From WVWW01 sp041568335 (lineage in GTDB: Bacteria; Acidobacteriota; Polarisedimenticolia; Polarisedimenticolales; Polarisedimenticolaceae), in assembly GCA_041568335.1 (NCBI GenBank), contig JBFFZZ010000202.1, positions 1 to 5,795 on the forward strand: DNA of 5,795 nt, read 5' to 3'. Shown here piece by piece: positions 1 to 5,047 of this stretch (the stretch's first letter is position 1; every line of letters begins with the position of its first letter). Position numbers and translations under genes: made by a program. The notes below the pieces were generated by a model. It did no database searches. It was given only the letters and a program-made list of their open reading frames with translations, and was not told the origin of the DNA.

Positions 1-193
1 CAAGTTCGGCATCGTCGATGAGATCGTGCCCGAGGTCAACGGGGGGGCGCACGTCGACCACGCGCGGCAGGCGGAGATCCTGGGTGACGTGATCGAGCGT
101 CAGCTCCACGAGATGGCCGAGCTCGACGGCCCCGCGCTGACGCGCACGCGCCACGATCGGTTCCGCCGCATGGGCGTCTTCGGCATCGGCTAA
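1..193 (+). CDS. accA: Acetyl-CoA carboxylase carboxyltransferase subunit alpha, 3' end only
   Basis: This is the last 63 codons of AccA, read from base 2 and ending at the TAA at 191-193; the 5' part lies outside the window. AccA pairs with AccD to form the carboxyltransferase that moves CO2 from biotin-BCCP to acetyl-CoA, giving malonyl-CoA for fatty-acid synthesis in the cytoplasm. The translated tail contains the GIVDEIVPEVNGGAH stretch, close to the conserved IxxxIxEPxGGAH segment near the AccA C-terminus. A helical tail follows, then a basic RTRHDRFRRMGVFG ending typical of the family (compare the KNRRYQRLMSYG-type end in E. coli). A run of seven G at 41-47 falls in the VNGG codons, but the frame stays open across it. 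The stop overlaps the stop of the convergent mazG gene. Family assignment is strong despite the short fragment. Confidence 0.9.
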   Translation, partial: KFGIVDEIVPEVNGGAHVDHARQAEILGDVIERQLHEMAELDGPALTRTRHDRFRRMGVFGIG

Positions 194-981
194 CCCTCGG
201 AGCTCTTGGCCTCGTTCCAGAGCTCCTCGAGCCTGTCCGCATCGAGTGTCTCGAGCGAATGACCCGACTCGCGCGCCCACCGCTCCAGCGTCTTGAATCG
301 CCGCGCGAACTTCCGGTTGGCCGATTCGAGCGCCGCCTCCGGATCGTGGTCGAGCTTGCGCGCCAGCATCGCCGTCGCGAACAACAGGTCGCCGATCTCC
401 TCGCGGGTGGCTTCACGGTCGTCGTCGCGCAGCGCGGTCTGGAGCTCGTCGAGCTCCTCGCGGATCTTGGTCATCACGTGCTGCGGCGCGCTCCAGTCGA
501 AGCCGACACGCGAGGCCTTCTCGCCGAGCCGCAGCGCCTTCAGCAAGGCGGGTAGGCCTCCCGGCAAGCCGTCGAGCACGCTGGGCCGATGCTCGCCGCG
601 CTCCGCCTTCTCCCGCTTCTTGATGCGCTCCCAGTTCCGCAGGACCTCGTCGGCATCCTCCGCGCTTTCGTCTCCGAAGACGTGCGGGTGGCGCCGGATC
701 ATCTTCTCCACGATCCCGCGCACGACGTCGCGGGCCGTGAACGCGCCCTCCTCCTGGGCCAGACGGGAGAGGAACACGATCTGCAGCAGCAGATCCCCGA
801 GCTCTTCCCGGAGCGCCGGGAGATCCCCCGAATCGAGCGCGTCGAGCGCCTCGTGGCACTCCTCGAGCAGGTAGCTGCGGAGACTCCGCCAATCCTGTTC
901 GCGATCCCACGGACACCCCCCGGGCTCGCGCAGTTGGTCCATGATTTCGACCAATTTGCCGAATCGTTCGTGATCGTTCAT
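190..981 (-). CDS. mazG: Nucleoside triphosphate pyrophosphohydrolase MazG
   Basis: MazG hydrolyses (d)NTPs to NMP plus pyrophosphate; it is cytoplasmic and serves in nucleotide-pool sanitation and, in E. coli, in modulating (p)ppGpp-linked stress. With the ATG at 981-979 the protein has 263 residues, the same length as E. coli MazG. Two tandem MazG domains are visible. The N-terminal one has CPWD (residues 23-26), EECHE (40-44) and EELGD (59-63), followed by RRHPHVF (96-102). The C-terminal one has EELDE (175-179) and EEIGD (194-198). These acidic residues are the expected Mg2+ ligands and both sets look intact. An in-frame GTG at 1032-1030 would add 17 residues, but it lacks a good ribosome binding site; the ATG at 981 has AAGGTGA ten bases upstream and gives the family's usual N-terminus. 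No mazE or mazF gene is next to it. It is transcribed divergently from the DUF1844 operon and convergently with accA. Confidence 0.96.
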   Translation of the reverse strand: MNDHERFGKLVEIMDQLREPGGCPWDREQDWRSLRSYLLEECHEALDALDSGDLPALREELGDLLLQIVFLSRLAQEEGAFTARDVVRGIVEKMIRRHPHVFGDESAEDADEVLRNWERIKKREKAERGEHRPSVLDGLPGGLPALLKALRLGEKASRVGFDWSAPQHVMTKIREELDELQTALRDDDREATREEIGDLLFATAMLARKLDHDPEAALESANRKFARRFKTLERWARESGHSLETLDADRLEELWNEAKSSEG

Positions 982-991
982 GGAGCGGCGC

Positions 992-998
992 TCACCTT
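992..998 (-). promoter_or_regulatory. Ribosome binding site of mazG
   Basis: On the - strand the sequence AAGGTGA lies ten bases before the ATG at 981-979. It decides in favour of this start over the upstream in-frame GTG at 1032-1030, which has no comparable purine-rich box. Confidence 0.6.
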
Positions 999-1065
999 GA
1001 CTTGGACAGGGGCAGGACTGATGTTTGGCCACCGGGGTCGGATTTCCCTTAATGGGGCCGGAACT

Positions 1066-1127
1066 CGGGCAATTTGAAGCTGTCGGGGACCCGATGATAG
1101 CATCGGCTCACCGCTTAGGATTGCCCG
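1066..1127. repeat. Nested inverted repeats in the mazG / DUF1844-gene divergent region
   Basis: An outer pair of perfect 8-base arms, CGGGCAAT (1066-1073) and ATTGCCCG (1120-1127), encloses a perfect 6-base palindrome, CCGATG-ATAG-CATCGG (1091-1106). A third, overlapping dyad, TCGGG-GA-CCCGA (1083-1094), shares bases with the inner palindrome, so the two cannot form at once. The structure covers the weak promoter-like hexamers facing both genes. It could be an operator, or part of it could fold in a leader RNA. I do not recognise it as the site of any known regulator, and in GC-rich DNA some short dyads arise by chance. Confidence 0.5.
1074..1101 (+). promoter_or_regulatory. Weak candidate promoter for the DUF1844-TPR-DUF4388 operon
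   Basis: TTGAAG (1074-1079, 4 of 6 to the sigma-70 -35 consensus) is followed after 16 bases by GATAGC (1096-1101, only 3 of 6 to TATAAT). On the opposite strand, bases 1099-1094 read TATCAT (5 of 6 to a -10 box), which could belong to a mazG promoter, but no convincing -35 accompanies it. The position, about 50 bases before the start at 1152, is reasonable. The match is weak and only the location makes it worth noting. Confidence 0.25.
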
Positions 1128-1151
1128 GAAAACGGCGCTTTAGGGGAGATC

Positions 1152-1637
1152 ATGGCGAAGCACGACCTCGAGAAGGAGAGAAACGAGGGAGGCGACGACA
1201 CCGAGCTGAAGGTGAACGATCGACGGCTGTTCACCGCCGAAGGTGAGTTGCGCGGCGGAGCCGAGGAAACCTCGGAGGCCGACGAAGCGGCGGCGAGCGG
1301 CGAGACGGAAGACCTCGATCGAGAGCCGCCGGGCGCGGAAGCGGGATTCGAGCGGCGGCCGGTCGAGGATCACCGGGACGTGGACTTCACCATGCTGATC
1401 AATGCCATGGCGCAACCGGCCTTGATCTTCCTCGGTGAGATCGCCCACCCAGCGACGGGGAAGCCGGAAGTCAACCTCGAGCAGGCCCGCCTGCAGATCG
1501 ATCTGCTGGGCCTGTTGCGTGAGAAGTGCCGGGGTAATCTGACGAATGAAGAAGAGGGACTCCTCGACGGCCTGCTCTATCAGCTGCGGATGCGCTGTGT
1601 CGAGCGGGCAAACGAGCCGGGGCCGCCCGGCGCCTGA
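1152..1637 (+). CDS. DUF1844 domain-containing protein
   Basis: A 161-residue soluble protein. The DUF1844 domain occupies about residues 77-153. It begins with VDFTMLINAMAQPALIFLGE, continues with VNLEQARLQIDLLGLL and ends with the helical NLTNEEEGLLDGLLYQLRMR, all close to the family pattern. The first 75 residues are acidic and low in complexity, but include KVNDRRLFTAEGEL (residues 20-33), a short conserved motif that often precedes the domain. The function of DUF1844 is not known; I can only say it is small, helical, cytoplasmic and without signal peptide or membrane helix. The ATG at 1152 is preceded by AGGGGAG at 1142-1148, three bases upstream, a strong though close ribosome binding site. 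It is the first gene of a probable operon: the next gene starts before this one stops. Confidence 0.9.
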   Translation: MAKHDLEKERNEGGDDTELKVNDRRLFTAEGELRGGAEETSEADEAAASGETEDLDREPPGAEAGFERRPVEDHRDVDFTMLINAMAQPALIFLGEIAHPATGKPEVNLEQARLQIDLLGLLREKCRGNLTNEEEGLLDGLLYQLRMRCVERANEPGPPGA

Positions 1638-3624
1638 GTGGTTCCTCGTTTGCCTGGCCTGCGTCCTCTTCCTGTTCCCATCGATCGCTTCCGCGCAGGA
1701 CAACGGTGTCATCCGTCTGGGGCCGCGCACGACCGAACAACCGGCCACGGAGCCGATCACGGGCGAGGAGTCCGTCGTTGCGGACGGCGACAACCGGCGC
1801 GGGTTCAACTACGAGCGCTTCGAGACACGGTTGGAGTCGCTCTGGTTCCAGCGCAAGGCGTTCCTGGCAGACGGCGCGGACGACAACGCGGCCGAGCAAT
1901 CCGAGCTGATCCAAGCGTTTTGCCGCGAGGAGGGAATCCGGCGGCTCGAGACCGTCGCCGGAGCGCTGCTCGCCGAAACGCAACGTCACCTAAACAAGGG
2001 TCGCTACAACCGCGCGCTGGCCGCGCTGGATCTCGCCGAGGCCGTCGATCCCGGACGCCCGCAGATCCACCTCGCCCGTGCCGAGGTGTACTGGAAGTCT
2101 GCCGGTCGCAACGGCGCCGCCGTCGCCGAGTTGATCAAGGGTGTGACCGCCGCCTTCACGAGCTCGATCCGCGACCTCAGCCTGTTCCGTCGTGTCGCCT
2201 TGACCCTCGTCGTCGCCCTCGCGGGGACGATCTTCGTCTTCTCCCTGATCATGGTCTGGCGCTACCAGGTGCCGTTCAGACACGAGGTCGAGGAGTTCGT
2301 CCTTCGCTTCGCCGACGAACGCCTCGCCCGGCCCGCCGGTTGGATCGTGTTGCTGGCGCCGTTTCTGGTCTGGGTCCTGATCGGCTGGGCCGCGCTGTAC
2401 TGGATCGCGGTCACGTTCCGGTTCATGCGCCGCTCCGAGCGCCTGGCCGCGGTGCTGCTGTTGGTCGCCAGTGTCGCCGCGTTACCGATCTACCGCGGCT
2501 CGGTCGCCGTCTACGCACTCGCCGCCGACCCCATCGTGCGCACCACGCTGGCCTCGGCCGGCGGCGAATACGACCCCGACCGCATCGTCCGGTTGCGCAA
2601 GCTCGTCGACGCGCACCCCGAGGACGCCGCGTACCGCTTCCTGCTCGCCGGTCTGTACAAGAACGGGCGTTTCTTCGAGGAGGCTTTCGAGGCTTACAAA
2701 CAGGCGATCGAGCTCGATCCGGCGCTGGAGCAAGCCCACATCAACGTGGGGAACATCTTCGCCGCGACCGGGCAGTACGGCGAGGCGATCGCCAACTACC
2801 AGCGGGCGATCGAGATCGTCCCGGCCTCGGTGCTGGCGCACTTCAACATGCACCTCGTGCAGTCGGAGTCGTTCAAGTTCCGGGAGGCCGAGGAGACGTT
2901 GCGCGCCGCCCGGGCCATCGACGCGAAGCGGGTCACCGAGCTGCTCAGCACGAGCTCGGGCGAGCGGGCCACGGTGATCGACGCGCAGCTCGAGATCGGC
3001 TCCGTCTGGATCGCCGCGCTCGGGGGTCACGGCGGGACCGGGCTATCGGCCAAGTCCGTGGCCGCGGGGCTGGCCAACCCGGTCGGGATCGGATCGATGT
3101 CCGCATTGATCGGCTGCCTCGCGTTGTTGTTCTTCACGCGCGCGGGCGAGCCGGCGCGCCGCTGCATCCGTTGCGGGAACCCGTTCTGCGGTTACTGCAA
3201 GCGCAGCACCGAGGGACACGAGTACTGCACGCAGTGCTTGCATCTGTTCGTGCTCGGGGACGGCCTGGCACCGGAGACCAAGACCAAGAAGATGTACGAG
3301 GTCGAGCGACACGAGCGGCGGACCAAATCGTTGCGTCGCTGGCTCTCGCTGGGCTTGCCGGGCACGGCCCAGCTCGTCACCGGCCGCGCGCTCTTCGGTA
3401 CGCTGCTGTTGTTGATCTGGCTCGCCGCCTGGGTCGGTGCGCTTCCGGGGTTGCTCGGCTTGTTGGACCCGCTGATCGGGACCGGGCTGCGGCTCGACCT
3501 GCTCGAGTCCGCGTCGGTGCCCTCCGCCTGGACGGTCAGCGCGTTGAGCATCCTGTCCGTCGTGACGGGAACGATCGTCTGGTTCATGGCCAACGCCTGG
3601 TCCATCCGCGGACGGGAGACGTAA
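1597..3624 (+). CDS. Multi-spanning membrane TPR protein with a six-cysteine zinc-finger-like module
   Basis: I do not recognise a named family. Started at the GTG at 1597, it has 675 residues. An N-terminal hydrophobic stretch (15-30) ending ASA-Q at 33/34 looks like a signal peptide. A TPR-like helical region (about 95-185) comes next, then hydrophobic helices near 200-221, 249-274 and 283-298. Three clear TPR units follow (about 343-444, with the YKQAIELDP and YQRAIEIVP type consensus), then a membrane helix near 495-513. The cysteine module has C523, C526, C531, C534, C544 and C547 with H541 and H549 nearby. A basic stretch then leads into a C-terminal two-helix segment (about 598-616 and 646-666) preceded by LPGTAQLVTGRALFG, similar in style to the PGxGQxxxGR motif of small membrane proteins. 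TPRs imply a scaffolding role and the cysteines probable zinc binding; both are inferences. An upstream ATG at 1546 is in frame, but its extra residues are cysteine-rich and overlap the DUF1844 gene by 92 bases, so GTG 1597 (41-base overlap) is preferred. Confidence 0.85.
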   Translation: MSSGQTSRGRPAPEWFLVCLACVLFLFPSIASAQDNGVIRLGPRTTEQPATEPITGEESVVADGDNRRGFNYERFETRLESLWFQRKAFLADGADDNAAEQSELIQAFCREEGIRRLETVAGALLAETQRHLNKGRYNRALAALDLAEAVDPGRPQIHLARAEVYWKSAGRNGAAVAELIKGVTAAFTSSIRDLSLFRRVALTLVVALAGTIFVFSLIMVWRYQVPFRHEVEEFVLRFADERLARPAGWIVLLAPFLVWVLIGWAALYWIAVTFRFMRRSERLAAVLLLVASVAALPIYRGSVAVYALAADPIVRTTLASAGGEYDPDRIVRLRKLVDAHPEDAAYRFLLAGLYKNGRFFEEAFEAYKQAIELDPALEQAHINVGNIFAATGQYGEAIANYQRAIEIVPASVLAHFNMHLVQSESFKFREAEETLRAARAIDAKRVTELLSTSSGERATVIDAQLEIGSVWIAALGGHGGTGLSAKSVAAGLANPVGIGSMSALIGCLALLFFTRAGEPARRCIRCGNPFCGYCKRSTEGHEYCTQCLHLFVLGDGLAPETKTKKMYEVERHERRTKSLRRWLSLGLPGTAQLVTGRALFGTLLLLIWLAAWVGALPGLLGLLDPLIGTGLRLDLLESASVPSAWTVSALSILSVVTGTIVWFMANAWSIRGRET

Positions 3625-3628
3625 GGGC

Positions 3629-4927
3629 ATGGCGCTCTCCGGAACCATCAAGGACTTCGGGTTGGGGGACATCTTCCAGCTGATCGGGATCCAGCGAAAG
3701 ACCGGGATCCTGACGCTCGAAGAGGACGGCGACGCCGTCACCGTCAAGTTCCTCGAAGGCCAGGTCGTGGGCGCCGACACGCGCTCGGCGAGCGTCGAGG
3801 ATCTGCTCGGTGCGGTCCTTGTCCGCACGGGGAGAATCAGCGCGGAGCAGCTGAACGAGGCGCTCAAGCTCCAGAAGAAGACGCTGCAACGACTCGGCTT
3901 CATCCTCGTGAAGAACGGTTTCATCAGCGAGGAGGAACTGGTCGAGGCGCTACGCGTGCAATCGCTGCAGATCGTCTACCGCTTGTTCCGCTGGCGCTCC
4001 GGTAAGTACAACTTCATCGGCTCCGAAGATCTGGATTACGATCAGAAGCACTTCATACCGATCAGTGCCGAGACGATCCTGATGGAAGGCGCGCGGATGA
4101 TCGACGAGTGGCCGATCATCGAGCGCCGGATCCGGTCGGACGACATGGTGGTGCGACTCACCGAGGCGGCGGAGCAACTGGATCTGCTCGCCGGACCGGC
4201 GACTACGCCGGACAGCGAGTTCGATTTCATTTTCGACCAGCAGGCCGGGGACGAGGTGGCGACGCCCGAGGAGCCCGGCGGGCAGGGAGACGCGGTTCAG
4301 GTCGGCGTGGAGGAGCTGACGGTTCTCAGGTTGGTCGACGGCAAGCGCACCGTGCTGGAGATCAACGATCACGCGAACATGGGCGAGTTCGACACCTACC
4401 GCCTGCTCGCGGATCTGATGAACCGCAAGCTGATCGAAGAGGTCAAGCGCCCCAACGCCGCCATGGTGGCCAAAACGCCGCGGCGCATGCCCGAGAAGGT
4501 GTTCCACCTGATGCTGGGGTTGACGATGACCCTGTTCGTGGCGGCGGCTCTCTCCACGCTGCCCAACAACGCGTGGACCCCCTGGCAGGTCGCTCTGCGG
4601 GATGATTCCACCGACACGCTGCACCGCCTGGCCAGCCGCCAGCGGCTGGAGCGGATCGAGACCGCCCTGGAGATCTTCTATCTCGACAAGGGGCGTTTCC
4701 CCGACCGCTTGTCCGAGCTCCTGGTCGGCGACTACCTGGAGCCCGCCGACCTGCTGGACCCGTGGAGCCAGCCTTACGGCTACACGATCTCGGCCGGCGG
4801 ATTCCGCGTCTCGGGGCTCGACGCCGACGGCCGGCCCGACGACGATCTGTTCGTCTTCCACCGGTTCACCGGCGTGCAGCGCATGATGATGGCCCCGGAG
4901 CCCGCCGATGAACCCGTGAGCCCGTGA
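3629..4927 (+). CDS. DUF4388 / MshEN-like protein with a membrane helix and a GspG-like C-terminal domain
   Basis: A 432-residue protein built of several modules. Residues 1-55 (LSGTIKDFGLGDIFQLIG, then KTGILTL and a FLEGQVVGAD strand) match the start of DUF4388 (PatA-type) domains. Residues 59-82 and 88-111 are two 24-residue repeats joined by five residues, fitting the MshEN cyclic-di-GMP-binding pattern: LG at 60-61 and 89-90, G68 and G97, I70 and I99, L75/L79 and L104/L108, Q82 and Q111. R88 is present; motif 1 has L59 at that place. Residues 226-272 look like a small winged helix. One membrane helix (about 291-310), preceded by K282, R285, R286 and K290, puts the N-terminal part in the cytoplasm. 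Residues 336-407 resemble the GspG pseudopilin globular domain: ALEIFYLDKGRFP (346-358), LLDPWSQPYGY (375-385) and an acidic loop at 398-406. There is no prepilin peptidase site before the helix. GGGAG-like GGGAG at 3614-3618 (read GGGAG) is the likely ribosome binding site, 4 bases separate it from the TPR gene. Function unknown. Confidence 0.88.
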   Translation: MALSGTIKDFGLGDIFQLIGIQRKTGILTLEEDGDAVTVKFLEGQVVGADTRSASVEDLLGAVLVRTGRISAEQLNEALKLQKKTLQRLGFILVKNGFISEEELVEALRVQSLQIVYRLFRWRSGKYNFIGSEDLDYDQKHFIPISAETILMEGARMIDEWPIIERRIRSDDMVVRLTEAAEQLDLLAGPATTPDSEFDFIFDQQAGDEVATPEEPGGQGDAVQVGVEELTVLRLVDGKRTVLEINDHANMGEFDTYRLLADLMNRKLIEEVKRPNAAMVAKTPRRMPEKVFHLMLGLTMTLFVAAALSTLPNNAWTPWQVALRDDSTDTLHRLASRQRLERIETALEIFYLDKGRFPDRLSELLVGDYLEPADLLDPWSQPYGYTISAGGFRVSGLDADGRPDDDLFVFHRFTGVQRMMMAPEPADEPVSP

Positions 4928-4959
4928 TTCCAGGCCGGATACAATAATCGGTCCCTGCC

Positions 4960-4986
4960 TTGACAGCCCCACCGGGCGGTCTTAAC
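4960..4986 (+). promoter_or_regulatory. Candidate sigma-70-type promoter upstream of dnaK
   Basis: A perfect TTGACA stands at 4960-4965. The best -10 within range is poor: CTTAAC at 4981-4986 (3 of 6, 15-base spacer), so strength cannot be judged. A TACAAT box (5 of 6) lies upstream at 4940-4945, but it has no acceptable -35. No CIRCE operator (TTAGCACTC inverted repeat) is present, and CTTGAC/ACCCAT resembles the heat-shock sigma-32 boxes only with a 20-base spacer, longer than usual. Confidence 0.4.
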
Positions 4987-5010
4987 CCATCGAATATCGC
5001 AGAAAAAGCC

Positions 5011-5032
5011 GCCCCCGAGGTTCTCGCGGGGC
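5011..5032 (+). other. Stable hairpin in the dnaK leader
   Basis: GCCCCCGAG (5011-5019) pairs with CTCGCGGGGC (5023-5032) around a three-base GTT loop, giving nine base pairs with one bulged C. It ends two bases before the GGAGAG ribosome binding site at 5035-5040. It is not followed at once by a T run, so a classical terminator is unlikely. A weaker alternative fold pairs TTCTC (5021-5025) with GAGAG (5036-5040) and would hide the ribosome binding site; the two folds exclude each other. Confidence 0.5.
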
Positions 5033-5034
5033 AC

Positions 5035-5040
5035 GGAGAG
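5035..5040 (+). promoter_or_regulatory. Ribosome binding site of dnaK
   Basis: GGAGAG, seven bases before the ATG at 5048, supports this start, which also gives the canonical MSKIIGIDLGTTNS N-terminus. Confidence 0.75.
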
Positions 5041-5047
5041 TTTTGTT

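Noticed and set aside
41..47. Seven-G run as a possible frameshift in accA
   Set aside because: The reading frame continues across it with family-like sequence on both sides.
190..981. mazG as part of a mazEF toxin-antitoxin locus
   Set aside because: No mazE or mazF is present beside it; the neighbours are accA and a DUF1844 gene.
1030..1032. Upstream GTG start for mazG
   Set aside because: No good ribosome binding site; the ATG at 981 has one and gives the standard 263-residue length.
1638..3683. A 681-codon open frame on the + strand overlapping the TPR gene
   Set aside because: It is an arginine-rich shadow in the +2 frame relative to the TPR gene, with no domain signature; long false frames are normal in GC-rich DNA.
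3043..3924. A 293-codon antisense open frame across the TPR/DUF4388 junction
   Set aside because: No recognisable motif, spans the junction of two well-supported genes, biased composition.
4934..4953. Possible terminator after the DUF4388 gene
   Set aside because: GGCCGGAT and ATCGGTCC pair only with bulges, and no T run follows.
3950..4972. A 340-codon antisense open frame over the DUF4388 gene
   Set aside because: Composition is that of a reverse-strand shadow (many R, Q, H, V, G); the + strand frame has clear domains.
4959..4990. Sigma-32-type heat-shock promoter for dnaK
   Set aside because: CTTGAC and ACCCAT resemble the two boxes, but the 20-base spacing is longer than the usual 13-17.
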